Positions 35,619-43,876 of a stretch of 64,000 bases of DNA are shown here, piece after piece; positions within the stretch are counted from its first letter, which is position 1, and each line of letters starts with the position of its first letter. The notes below the pieces were generated by a model that was given only the letters and a program-made list of their open reading frames with translations, made no database searches and had not been told where the DNA came from. A program made the translations under genes and the position numbers. This DNA is from Hymenobacter profundi. GTDB taxonomy: Bacteria; Bacteroidota; Bacteroidia; Cytophagales; Hymenobacteraceae. Location: positions 1 to 64,000 of the forward strand of contig NZ_JAHWGL010000015.1 of assembly GCF_019334315.1 (NCBI RefSeq). Reading direction: 5' to 3'.

Positions 35619-35835
35619 TCTTGTACTAAATCTGCGAATAAAGATGTATCGACCTGCCGACGTATCACCCCAACAACTCACCTGACCCAACAGATACCCC
35701 CACGGGCTGGGTAGTAGTTCCGGCGCTCCGCGAAAGCCGCGCCAAATTATTACCAAGCACGTAGTTAAATGGTTATTTTTTGAATAAAACCTAGAATAGG
35801 CCTCCCACCAACTGCATCTGTTGCTAAGGTTACAG

Positions 35836-35888
35836 GCAAATGATAAAAGCCCGGCCGCAACAAATGCGGCCGGGCTTTTATCATTTGC
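35836..35888. terminator. Intrinsic terminator with perfect 24-bp stem
   Basis: GCAAATGATAAAAGCCCGGC... returns exactly as ...GCCGGGCTTTTATCATTTGC over 24 bases with a 5-base loop. It lies 12 bases below the stop codon of the minus-strand lipoprotein at 35901. The 35619-35835 stretch between it and the OmpA-like start shows no gene. Confidence 0.85.
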
Positions 35889-35900
35889 CATGGCCCTACG

Positions 35901-36728
35901 TTAGGGTTGCAGCGTGAATGTGCGCGTAACCGAATTGAACGGGCCTGGTATCAGGTTTCCGCTGTTATCAACCAGTTCCAGCTTCACGGTGTTCTGCCCC
36001 ATTGGCAGGCCTTCCATGGTGTAAGGCAGCCATTCCGTCAGCAGGAACTCGGAGCCGTTGATGGTGGCCCGCACCTTATTGCCCTCCGGCGACAGAGTCG
36101 TATTCACCAGGTAGAAATCCAGCATCACCTTTTTGGTGTCGTTGCCAGAGTACGTGTCTTTCGGGCGGCTATAGAACATGTGCGCCGCCGACAAATCGGC
36201 GTTTAGTGGCTGCACAGGCGCCGAACCTACGTTGATAACGCGTAGGTCATAGGCCCCGCGGTGCTTCAGGCTTTCGTGGTAAGAGCGCGAAAGAAACGAC
36301 AATACAACGTGCTGACCATCTGCTATGTTCTTGGTGAACTCCGTAGTATAGTGCGCCGTGTAGGGCTGGTTATCTACGATGTTGTGAATATGTTGTCCTT
36401 TTTCTGAAACGGCCATTTCGTTGCCGGTCATGCCGCTGCTCATCTTCGTGAGCACAAAGTTGGTCAGGTCGTAATCGAATGCTACAGCGCCGGAAGGTGA
36501 TGTAGAGCCCGAAGGGGGCGTTTTCAGGCGCAATTGTGCTTCGGGGTATTTCGGGGAGTCGTCGAACGGAGTTAGGCGGATGCCGTTTTTCTCCATCGCC
36601 GCCATGGTCGGGGAAGTAACCGTTTCGGCCGTGCTCTGCGAAGTACCCTCCGTTTGCTGGCGAGTCGTGTCGCAGGCGCCCAATGCGAGTAACAGGGAAC
36701 CGCCTAGTAGAAAAGCAGATGCTTTCAT
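35901..36728 (-). CDS. Lipoprotein with DUF4399-like beta domain
   Basis: A 275-residue lipoprotein. The ATG at 36728 gives MKASAFLLGGSLLLALGAC (lipobox LGAC); the open frame to 36836 only adds an implausible charged leader. The sequence is mostly beta, with GQHIHNIVDNQPYTAHY and YRPK-like segments (HMFYSRPKDTYSGNDTKKV) then an Ig-like end (EGLPMGQNTVKLELVDNSGN). The histidine-containing GQHIHN stretch recalls DUF4399-type proteins; some Hymenobacter homologs are named phosphopeptide-binding. The function is not known. It has its own terminator and is divergent from the oxygenase gene at 36864. Confidence 0.6.
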   Translation of the reverse strand: MKASAFLLGGSLLLALGACDTTRQQTEGTSQSTAETVTSPTMAAMEKNGIRLTPFDDSPKYPEAQLRLKTPPSGSTSPSGAVAFDYDLTNFVLTKMSSGMTGNEMAVSEKGQHIHNIVDNQPYTAHYTTEFTKNIADGQHVVLSFLSRSYHESLKHRGAYDLRVINVGSAPVQPLNADLSAAHMFYSRPKDTYSGNDTKKVMLDFYLVNTTLSPEGNKVRATINGSEFLLTEWLPYTMEGLPMGQNTVKLELVDNSGNLIPGPFNSVTRTFTLQP

Positions 36729-36863
36729 AGGTGAAATGGTAAGGATATTGAAAACTACCGAATCGTATATCCGGCTGCGCCCCACCCCGGGACGACGTGC
36801 GATTTTTTTGAGTACTTTGCGAAAGTACGTAACCATTGCTCAAAAGTATATCAATTTTCCGCT

Positions 36864-37841
36864 ATGGACCCAACATTGCTGGAAGAAATTCCATCGCTCG
36901 ACCTGGCTGATTTCCGTTCCGGCGACCCGGAGCGCAAGGCCCGCTTCGTGCAGCAGCTCGGCGAAGCCTACCAAAACATCGGCTTCGTTGCGCTCAAAAA
37001 CCATGGCCTGACCGACGAACAGACCACCAAGCTGTACAACGACGTACAAGCTTTCTTTTCACTTCCCGACGAGGTGAAGCAACGCTACGAGAAGCCTGAA
37101 CTGGCCGGACAGCGGGGCTACATCGGCAAAGGCAAAGAGCACGCTAAGGGCCGCAACACCGGCGACCTGAAGGAATTTTTCCACGTGGGCCAAGAGGTGG
37201 ACGACCCTACCGACCCGGTAGCGCAGGAGTATCCCGACAATATCTGGCCTGCTGAAGTTCCCGGCTTTGCCCAGCACACCACAGCCGCCTATAAAACGCT
37301 GGAAGCAGCGGGCAAAGATGTACTGCGTGCCATTGCGCTCTACCTGGAGCTGCCCGAGAACTACTTCGACGACAAAGTAAAGAACGGCAACAGCATCCTG
37401 CGCCAGATTCACTACTTCCCCATCGAAAACCCCGACGCGGTACCCGCTGATGCGGTGCGCGCCGCCGAACACGGCGACATCAACCTGATTACTTTGCTGA
37501 TGGGCGCCTCGGCCGACGGCCTGCAAGTGCTACGCCGCGATGGGAAGTGGATTCCTATCACGGCCCTACCCGACCAGATTGTGGTGAACGTGGGCGACAT
37601 GCTCCAGCGCCTCACCAACGGCGTGCTCCGTAGCACCATCCACCGCGTGGTGAACCCGCCCCGCGAGAAGATGAACTCCTCACGCTACTCGGTGCCTTTC
37701 TTTATGCACCCGCGCTCTGAAATGAGCCTGGCTGCGCTGGAAAGCTGCGTTACGCCAGAAAACCCCAAGCAGCAACCCGACGTGACGGCTGGTGAATTCC
37801 TGAACGAACGCCTGATTGAGCTGGGCCTGAAGAAGAAGTAA
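36864..37841 (+). CDS. Isopenicillin N synthase-like 2OG-Fe(II) oxygenase
   Basis: A 325-residue cytosolic non-haem iron oxygenase. The N-terminal DIOX_N region (PSLDLADFRSGDPERKARFV, then GFVALKNHGL) precedes the double-stranded beta-helix core with iron ligands H203-x-D205 (AEHGDINLITLL) and H260 (STIHRVVN), and R274 (RYSVPFF) that should bind 2-oxoglutarate. The length is standard. Neighbours give no pathway, so the substrate is unknown. Despite the family name there is no sign of beta-lactam synthesis genes here. It is followed by a terminator at 37868. Confidence 0.92.
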   Translation: MDPTLLEEIPSLDLADFRSGDPERKARFVQQLGEAYQNIGFVALKNHGLTDEQTTKLYNDVQAFFSLPDEVKQRYEKPELAGQRGYIGKGKEHAKGRNTGDLKEFFHVGQEVDDPTDPVAQEYPDNIWPAEVPGFAQHTTAAYKTLEAAGKDVLRAIALYLELPENYFDDKVKNGNSILRQIHYFPIENPDAVPADAVRAAEHGDINLITLLMGASADGLQVLRRDGKWIPITALPDQIVVNVGDMLQRLTNGVLRSTIHRVVNPPREKMNSSRYSVPFFMHPRSEMSLAALESCVTPENPKQQPDVTAGEFLNERLIELGLKKK

Positions 37842-37867
37842 ACCCTTCAGGTTAGCAGAGTAGTATA

Positions 37868-37917
37868 GTTGCCAGTGAGCAGAGGATTACCCGCCTACTC
37901 ACTGGCAACTCTTTTTT
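37868..37917 (+). terminator. Intrinsic terminator after the oxygenase gene
   Basis: Perfect 12-bp stem GTTGCCAGTGAG / CTCACTGGCAAC with an 18-base loop, then TCTTTTTT. Confidence 0.85.
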
Positions 37918-37985
37918 GGGTCCGGATAACTTTTCCTACCCCTATCCGAATACTGCACCACGTGTAACGCATAACCGGCACTGCA

Positions 37986-39206
37986 TTGGAAGAGGTTCAG
38001 CTGGCACCGCCCCCACGCCGTGGCCAACGCACCCGGCGGGTACGGGGCCTTATTTTTCTGAAGGATGTAGCCGCCCTCAGCCTGTCGTCGTTTGGCGGGC
38101 CGCAGGCGCACATTGCCATGATGATGCGCCTGCTGGTGGAGAAACGCCGCTACCTTACCACCGCCGAACTGCTGGAAATATCGGCACTGTGCCAGATTTT
38201 GCCGGGTCCGGCCTCTACGCAGACTATTACGGCCATCGGATTTCGGCTAGGAGGCCCCAACCTCGCCTACCTCACGGCTTTGCTCTGGGTATTACCTTCG
38301 GTAGTCATCATGACCGTGGCCGGCATCAGCATCAGTTATCTGGACAAGAGCTTGGTCGCCAGATTAATGCAGTATATCCAGCCCGTGGCGGTAGGGTTTG
38401 TTTTTTACTCGGCCTATAAGATTGGCCGCAAGGTAGTCCAAACCAAAACTTCCACGGCCCTGATTGTAGCATCTGCGCTGATAGCCTATTTCTTTCAGTT
38501 GCCGTGGGTACTACCTCTGCTTTTACTTATTGGCGGGCTCATTACCACCTTTCGTTACCGTAACCTACCCCAGCAAGAAAAAAAGCCGCTGCAAATTGAG
38601 TGGGCCAACGGGATTCTGTGGCTAGCAGTCCTGCTGGTAGCGGCTGTCGTAGGCTCGTATACCAAGCTACTACCTGTGCGGCTGTTCGAAAATTTCTACC
38701 GCAACAGCAGCTTGGTTTTTGGCGGTGGACAGGTGCTGGCACCGCTTTTCTACGCCGAATTTGTGGAGTTTAAGCACTATTTGAGTGGTCCTGAGTTTCT
38801 TTCGGGTTACGGCCTGACGCAGGCGCTACCTGGCCCCAACTTTTCGCTGGCTGCTTACATTGGTGCTCTGGCTATGCGCACCGGAGGCTATGGCTTGAGT
38901 GGGCAGTTACTAGGAGCAGCTGTAGGAGCCGTAGGTATTTTCCTTCCCGGCACTCTACTGATTTTCTTTGCCATCCGCTTCTGGGACCACCTGAAACAGT
39001 ACCGCGTGGTACAGGCCTCACTAGAGGGTATCAATGCTGTAGCGGCGGGTCTGGTGTGGGCGGCAGCCTTGTTGCTCTATCATCCCCTACCCGATACCAC
39101 CATTAACATTGTGCTGGTAGTAGCGACTTTTTTAGTGCTGCTTTGGGAGAAGATACCATCCTACGTACTTGTAGGCGTTGCGCTGGTAGCAGGTGTTCTC
39201 TTTTGA
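37986..39206 (+). CDS. Chromate transporter family protein (ChrA-like), TTG start
   Basis: A 406-residue inner-membrane protein with two homologous halves of about six helices each. The ChrA signatures are LSLSSFGGPQAHIAMM and QILPGPASTQT in the first half, and LVFGGGQVLAPLFYAEFV and LTQALPGPNFSLAAYIG in the second. The family exports chromate or related oxyanions. The start appears to be TTG at 37986: a stop codon lies in frame at 37965-37967 and no ATG or GTG precedes the first conserved motif. It stands alone between terminators at 37868 and 39410; metal specificity is not shown by the neighbours. Confidence 0.9.
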   Translation: MEEVQLAPPPRRGQRTRRVRGLIFLKDVAALSLSSFGGPQAHIAMMMRLLVEKRRYLTTAELLEISALCQILPGPASTQTITAIGFRLGGPNLAYLTALLWVLPSVVIMTVAGISISYLDKSLVARLMQYIQPVAVGFVFYSAYKIGRKVVQTKTSTALIVASALIAYFFQLPWVLPLLLLIGGLITTFRYRNLPQQEKKPLQIEWANGILWLAVLLVAAVVGSYTKLLPVRLFENFYRNSSLVFGGGQVLAPLFYAEFVEFKHYLSGPEFLSGYGLTQALPGPNFSLAAYIGALAMRTGGYGLSGQLLGAAVGAVGIFLPGTLLIFFAIRFWDHLKQYRVVQASLEGINAVAAGLVWAAALLLYHPLPDTTINIVLVVATFLVLLWEKIPSYVLVGVALVAGVLF

Positions 39207-39409
39207 AGTAGCAGATGCCTAGACTCAAAGCTATTTCGTCCAACTCAATGTAGCCACGCCTATCACAGTAGCACCTATTCCTGCTAAATACTCTATTGAT
39301 AAAAAGCTATTTGAGTTAATTCCGAGTATCGTTGGATCTATGTTTATAGAAGTAAAAGCGCTACAAGCAGGTAGATACTATCAGCTTGCATGAAATCCTC
39401 CTAGATATG

Positions 39410-39461
39410 AAAAAAACTTCCGCTTGCTGCCACATAATGCGGTAGTAAGCGGAAGTTTTTA
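39410..39461. terminator. Bidirectional terminator between chrA-like and rmlA
   Basis: AAAAACTTCCGCTT / AAGCGGAAGTTTTT flank a structured 21-base loop between convergent genes. The rest of 39207-39480 holds no gene. Confidence 0.85.
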
Positions 39462-39480
39462 CTTCACACAGGGCGCAGGA

Positions 39481-40347
39481 CTACAGTAGCTCTGGCAGGT
39501 TAAGCAAGTAGTCGCCGTAGCCGCTCTTGCGCAACGGAGTAGCAATAGTACGCAGTTGTTCAGCATCGATAAAACCTTGGCGATAAGCTACCTCTTCGAT
39601 AGCGCCCACCTTCAGGCCTTGGCGTTGCTCAATCACACGTACAAACTCGCCTGCCTGCATCAAGCTCTCGAAGGTGCCCGTGTCGAGCCAAGCGGTGCCG
39701 CGGCCCAGGATACCTACCTGTAGCTTACCGCGCCGCAGGTACTCTTGGTTCACATCGGTGATTTCGTACTCACCACGAGGACTAGGCTCCAGGTTTTTGG
39801 CGATTTCCACTACGTCGTTGTCGTAGAAATAGAGGCCAGGCACGGCGTAGTTGCTCTTTGGATTGGCTGGCTTTTCCTCAATGCTGAGGGCCTTTTTGTT
39901 TTCGTCGAACTCTACCACTCCGTAGCGCTCGGGGTCGTGCACGTGATAGGCATACACCACGCCGCCATCGGGGCTATTGTTCGATTTCAACAGCTCTTCC
40001 ATGCCTTCACCATAGAAGATATTATCGCCTAGTACCAAGGCTACCTTGTCATCCCCGATAAAATCAGCCCCCAGCACAAACGCCTGCGCTAATCCGTTGG
40101 GCACCTCCTGCACCACGTACTCGAAACGGCAGCCAATGCTCTGGCCGTCGCCGAGCAATTTTTTGAACTGGGCCTGGTCGTGAGGCGTGGTGATAATCAG
40201 AATTTCCCGAATTCCGGCCATCATTAGCACCGACAAGGGGTAGTAAATCATGGGCTTATCATACACTGGCATCAGCTGTTTGGAAACAGCCAGCGTGAGC
40301 GGGTGCAGACGAGTGCCGGAGCCGCCGGCGAGGATAATGCCTTTCAT
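39481..40347 (-). CDS. rfbA: Glucose-1-phosphate thymidylyltransferase
   Basis: Makes dTDP-glucose from glucose-1-phosphate and dTTP, the first step of dTDP-sugar synthesis. I start at the ATG at 40347: [20 protein letters not shown] is the nucleotide-binding start of RmlA, and the extra 21 residues of the longer frame are REP-C1 sequence. Further family landmarks are [30 protein letters not shown] and [20 protein letters not shown]. The length of 288 residues is normal. It is the last gene of the minus-strand sugar operon. RmlC and RmlD are absent from the window, so the final dTDP-sugar is not certain. Confidence 0.95.
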   Translation of the reverse strand: MKGIILAGGSGTRLHPLTLAVSKQLMPVYDKPMIYYPLSVLMMAGIREILIITTPHDQAQFKKLLGDGQSIGCRFEYVVQEVPNGLAQAFVLGADFIGDDKVALVLGDNIFYGEGMEELLKSNNSPDGGVVYAYHVHDPERYGVVEFDENKKALSIEEKPANPKSNYAVPGLYFYDNDVVEIAKNLEPSPRGEYEITDVNQEYLRRGKLQVGILGRGTAWLDTGTFESLMQAGEFVRVIEQRQGLKVGAIEEVAYRQGFIDAEQLRTIATPLRKSGYGDYLLNLPELL

Positions 40348-40352
40348 AGTAG

Positions 40353-40457
40353 GTAGGGGCGCCTTGCAGGCGCTCATTGTTACTGGTGTTGTTGATAAAT
40401 CATTGGTCATCGTTCAACGATTTCGTGCAACGACGTGCGCGTGCAACGCGTCCCTAC
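40353..40457. repeat. REP-C copy 1
   Basis: Imperfect 21-bp terminal inverted repeats, 40353-40373 (GTAGGGGCGCCTTGCAGGCG...) and 40437-40457 (revcomp GTAGGGACGCGTTGCACGCG...), 3 mismatches. The interior has CGTTCAACGA. It lies between the epimerase and rfbA; the epimerase stop codon TAG (40454-40456) is inside the right arm. Confidence 0.8.
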
Positions 40458-41461
40458 GACCGTTCTGCAATAAACTCTTGGTGCGTTCTAAACCACGCTA
40501 ACGTCTGCTGCAAACCTTCTCGAATACGAATCTTTGGATCATAACCGAGTAACGTTTGGGCTTTGCTGATGTCGGCCAGCGAATCGCGGATGTCGCCGAT
40601 GCGGTCGGGGCCATACTCAGGAGTAATATTGGAGCCAGCTTCTTCCTTCAGAATGTTGAATAGATCATTCAAGGAAGTGCGGTCGGCTACAGCAATATTA
40701 TAGACCTGGTTTACAGCCTCTTTATTATCGACCAGCGCAGCCTTGATATTGGCCTGCACACAGTTTTCCACAAAAGTGAAGTCGCGGGTTTGGCCACCGT
40801 CGCCATTCATGCGGGGTGGACGAGCCTCCAATACGGCATCAATAAACAGCGGAATTACGGCGGCATACGCTCCGTTGGGGTCCTGGCGTGGGCCGAAGAT
40901 GTTGAAGTAGCGCAAGCCTATCAGCTCCATTCCGTAGGTTTTGCCAAATACATCAGCGTACAGCTCGTTCACGTATTTAGTGACGGCGTAAGGCGAGAGG
41001 GGCTTACCGATGCGGTCTTCTATCTTGGGTAGGGCCTTATGGTCCCCATAAGTCGACGACGACGCCGCGTACACAAAGCGCTTCACATTAGCCTCTTTGG
41101 CAGCTACCAGCATATTCACAAAGCCACCCACGTTCACGTCGTTGCTCGTGATGGGGTCGTTAATAGAGCGCGGTACCGAACCAAGCGCTGCCTGGTGGAG
41201 CACTATATCAATACCCTGGCAGGCGTCGCGGCAGGTTTCTGGGTCGCGAATATCGCCTTCAATGACACGCAAAGCAGGATTATCCTGAAACAGCGCCACA
41301 TTCTTACGGAAGCCGTTAGAGAAATTATCCAGCACACGCACCTCTTTGGCGCCGTACTTTAGTAAGTATTCTACCAGATTGGAGCCGATAAACCCAGCGC
41401 CACCTGTTACGAGGAAGGCCAGAGTATCGAGCGGCTGGGTATGGAAAGGAGTTTCGTACAT
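40454..41461 (-). CDS. NAD-dependent UDP-sugar 4-epimerase (WbpP/TviC-like)
   Basis: A 335-residue extended SDR enzyme that probably interconverts UDP-GlcNAc and UDP-GalNAc or their uronic acids. The start at 41461 gives MYETPFHTQPLD followed by FLVTGGAGFIGSNLVEYLL, the NAD site; the longer frame is REP-C2 sequence. The active-site AASSSTYGDH and YAVTKYVNELYADVF give Ser/Tyr-x3-Lys. GLRYFNIFGPRQDPNGAYAA is typical of the WbpP/Gne branch. It lies near a UDP-HexNAc-type dehydrogenase (43875) and WbpD-like acetyltransferase, fitting an amino-uronic acid pathway. Its stop codon is supplied by REP-C1. Confidence 0.88.
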   Translation of the reverse strand: MYETPFHTQPLDTLAFLVTGGAGFIGSNLVEYLLKYGAKEVRVLDNFSNGFRKNVALFQDNPALRVIEGDIRDPETCRDACQGIDIVLHQAALGSVPRSINDPITSNDVNVGGFVNMLVAAKEANVKRFVYAASSSTYGDHKALPKIEDRIGKPLSPYAVTKYVNELYADVFGKTYGMELIGLRYFNIFGPRQDPNGAYAAVIPLFIDAVLEARPPRMNGDGGQTRDFTFVENCVQANIKAALVDNKEAVNQVYNIAVADRTSLNDLFNILKEEAGSNITPEYGPDRIGDIRDSLADISKAQTLLGYDPKIRIREGLQQTLAWFRTHQEFIAERS

Positions 41462-41467
41462 AAGGTC

Positions 41468-41562
41468 GTAGAGGCGCCTTGCGGGCGCCCGTCGTTGAAC
41501 GATAAGGTAGGCGTCGCTCAACGAAAATCGTTCAACGACGGGCGCCCGCAAGGTGCCCCTAC
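41468..41562. repeat. REP-C copy 2
   Basis: 34-bp inverted arms, 41468-41501 and 41529-41562, with 2 mismatches (GTAG.GGC.CCTTGCGGGCGC, then CCGTCGTTGAACG). It lies between rfbB and the epimerase. The rfbB stop TAG (41559-41561) is the TAG of the arm terminus GTAGGGG. Confidence 0.9.
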
Positions 41563-42611
41563 CGCGTATACTGCTTCAGGTAGTAGTCCTGGTATGCGCC
41601 GCTGGTCACATGGTCGAGCCATTCCTGGTTTTCGAGGTACCAGTCCACCGTTTGGCTCAGGCCCTGCTCAAACGTTACAGAAGGTTTCCAGCCCAGCTCA
41701 TTCATAATTTTGGAGCTGTCGATGGCGTAGCGCAGGTCGTGGCCAGCACGGTCGGTTACGAAGGTGATGAGCTGGCGCGATGTGCCCTGCGGCTTGCCGG
41801 TTTTCTCATCCAGCGTGTCGCAGAGTAGATTGATCAGCTCGATGTTTTGCCACTCGTTCACGCCTCCAATGTTGTAGGTTTCGCCTACCTTCCCTTGGTG
41901 GAATACGGCGTCGATGGCAGTGGCGTGATCTTTCACGAATAGCCAGTCGCGTACGTTTTCGCCTTTGCCGTACACAGGCACCGGCTGCCCGGTACGGATG
42001 CGATGGATAGCCAGCGGAATCAGCTTCTCGGGGAAATGGTTGGGGCCATAGTTGTTGGAGCAGTTGCTCAGCTTCACCGGCATATGGTAGGTGTGGTGCC
42101 AAGCCCGCACAAAGTGGTCCGACGACGCCTTGCTGGCTGAGTAAGGCGAGCGAGGGTCGTAAGATGTCTCTTCGGTGAACATCTCCGGACCCATTTCCAG
42201 CGAACCGTACACCTCGTCGGTGCTCACGTGGTAGAACACGTTGCCTTCGTAGCCTTTCGGTTTCCAGAGATTTTTGGCCGCGTTTAGCAAATGCACTGTA
42301 CCCAACACATTGGTTTTCACGAAGGCCAGCGGGTCGGTGATGCTGCGGTCTACGTGCGACTCAGCGGCGAGGTGAATCACGGCATCAGGCTCCTCGGTAG
42401 CAAACAGATGGTCTACAAAAGCTTGGTCCGTGATGTCGCCTTTCACTAGGCGATAATTGGGTTTGTCCTCAATATCGCGCAGGTTTTCCAGATTGCCAGC
42501 GTAGGTTAACGCGTCCAGGTTCAGAATCTGATACTCTGGGTACTTGTTTACGAACAGCCGTACTACGTGCGACCCAATGAATCCAGCTCCGCCGGTGATA
42601 ATAATCTTCAT
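41559..42611 (-). CDS. rfbB: dTDP-glucose 4,6-dehydratase
   Basis: Converts dTDP-glucose to dTDP-4-keto-6-deoxyglucose; extended SDR, 350 residues. The ATG at 42611 opens MKIIITGGAGFIGSHVVRLF. Other landmarks: HLAAESHVDRSITDPLAFV, HVSTDEVYGSLE, then YSASKASSDHFVRAWHHTY (active Tyr-x3-Lys) and NNYGPNHFPEKLIPLAI. These are diagnostic of RmlB. It works directly with rfbA two genes downstream. The last codons before the TAG stop border or enter REP-C2, so the C-terminal few residues may have been altered by the repeat. Confidence 0.96.
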   Translation of the reverse strand: MKIIITGGAGFIGSHVVRLFVNKYPEYQILNLDALTYAGNLENLRDIEDKPNYRLVKGDITDQAFVDHLFATEEPDAVIHLAAESHVDRSITDPLAFVKTNVLGTVHLLNAAKNLWKPKGYEGNVFYHVSTDEVYGSLEMGPEMFTEETSYDPRSPYSASKASSDHFVRAWHHTYHMPVKLSNCSNNYGPNHFPEKLIPLAIHRIRTGQPVPVYGKGENVRDWLFVKDHATAIDAVFHQGKVGETYNIGGVNEWQNIELINLLCDTLDEKTGKPQGTSRQLITFVTDRAGHDLRYAIDSSKIMNELGWKPSVTFEQGLSQTVDWYLENQEWLDHVTSGAYQDYYLKQYTR

Positions 42612-42719
42612 GTACTTGATATACTGATTTTTGATGTGTTGATATGCTACTTCATTTGATATACTCCTGGCCGATTCTTCGTGTATAAACGACAATCAGC
42701 GCATGAGCACATTAACAAA

Positions 42720-43742
42720 TCAACCCATTAAGCTTTGCTGCCATTTCCACGAGCTAGCCAGGGCCTCAGCTAGAGTAGCAGTGGTTTGGAACCCCAGCTC
42801 GTTAGTGGCTTTCGTTACATCGGCGTAAATGGCAGGCACGTCGCCGGCACGGGCGGGGCCAATGGTGTAGTTCAGCTTCACGCCAGTAGCCTCTTCAAAC
42901 GTCTTCACCACCTCCAGCACAGAGTTGCCGCGGCCGGTACCCACGTTAAAGGTTTCCACGTTGTCGCTGGTGCCATCCAGCAAGCGTTGCACAGCTACCA
43001 CGTGCGCCTTAGCTAGGTCCACCACATGCACATAGTCGCGGATGTTGGTGCCGTCGGGCGTGTCGTAGGTGTCGCCAAAAATCGTGAGCTTCTCGCGGAT
43101 GCCGGCAGCGGTTTGGGTGATGAATGGCACCAGATTGTTGGGCACGCCCAGCGGCAGCTCGCCTATCTTAGCCGACTCGTGCGCACCGATGGGGTTGAAG
43201 TAACGCAACAGAATGGTGCGCAACGTGCTACCCGGCGCAGCCGCTGTATCGGTCAAGATGTCTTCGCAGATTTTCTTGGTATTGCCGTAGGGAGAGTTAG
43301 CAGGCTTGCGGGGCGTTTGCTCTGTCACGGGCAGCTCGTCGGGCACACCATACACGGTGCAAGACGACGAAAACACCAGGTTGCTGAGCCCAAACTCGGC
43401 CATCACCTGCAGCAGCGTCACCAGGGAGCCCACGTTGTTGTGGTAGTAGGCCAAAGGCTTCTGCACCGACTCGCCTACAGCTTTGAACGCCGCAAAGTGA
43501 ATAATGCCTTGCATATCCTTCTCCCGGTTGAATACATCGCGCAGAGCGGCAGCATCGCCACAGTCGATGCGGTAGCTGGGAATGGCTACCCCTAGAATCG
43601 ACTGGATGCCATCCAGCACCGACTCTTGCGAATTGCTAAAGTCATCGACGATAATCGGCTGATAGCCGGCATTGTACAACTCTACTACCGCATGCGAGCC
43701 AATGTAGCCCGCGCCGCCCGTTACGAGTATTTTGGTGCGCAT
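42720..43742 (-). CDS. galE: UDP-glucose 4-epimerase
   Basis: Interconverts UDP-glucose and UDP-galactose; 340 residues. Landmarks are ILVTGGAGYIGSHAVVELYN, IHFAAFKAVGESVQKPLAYY, VFSSSCTVYG, then SPYGNTKKICEDIL (Tyr-x3-Lys) and LLRYFNPIGAHESAKIGE. These fit GalE rather than the WbpP branch. It is inside the minus-strand sugar operon between the UDP-sugar dehydrogenase and rfbB, with about 110-130 bases on each side; the upstream gap holds REP-E1. Confidence 0.95.
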   Translation of the reverse strand: MRTKILVTGGAGYIGSHAVVELYNAGYQPIIVDDFSNSQESVLDGIQSILGVAIPSYRIDCGDAAALRDVFNREKDMQGIIHFAAFKAVGESVQKPLAYYHNNVGSLVTLLQVMAEFGLSNLVFSSSCTVYGVPDELPVTEQTPRKPANSPYGNTKKICEDILTDTAAAPGSTLRTILLRYFNPIGAHESAKIGELPLGVPNNLVPFITQTAAGIREKLTIFGDTYDTPDGTNIRDYVHVVDLAKAHVVAVQRLLDGTSDNVETFNVGTGRGNSVLEVVKTFEEATGVKLNYTIGPARAGDVPAIYADVTKATNELGFQTTATLAEALASSWKWQQSLMG

Positions 43743-43746
43743 ATAA

Positions 43747-43876
43747 TGGTGAAATGGTGAGTGGTGAAATGGTGCGTTTGATGTTTCAGTGAGTATACTC
43801 TGTTGGCAAGACTAGCCGTTTAACTTACATAAGTAAAACGTTAAACTCACCTTTTCACTACTCACTATCTCACCTT
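43747..43876. repeat. REP-E copy, GGTGAAATGGTGAG inverted repeat
   Basis: Left arm GGTGAAATGGTGAGTGGTGA (43749 on) and right arm, reading on the minus strand AAGGTGAGATAGTGAGTAGT, are imperfect reverse complements. An inner palindrome GTTTAAC..GTTAAAC lies between. It fills most of the gap between galE and the UDP-sugar dehydrogenase. The same word forms the outer arms of REP-A4. Confidence 0.65.

Noticed and set aside
36864-37841. Beta-lactam biosynthesis gene
   Set aside because: It has the isopenicillin N synthase-like fold signature, but no ACV synthetase or other antibiotic genes are nearby; this broad family has many unrelated oxygenases.
40348-40410. 21-residue N-terminal extension of RmlA
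   Set aside because: It is translated REP-C1 sequence; the nucleotide-binding motif begins at the ATG at 40347.
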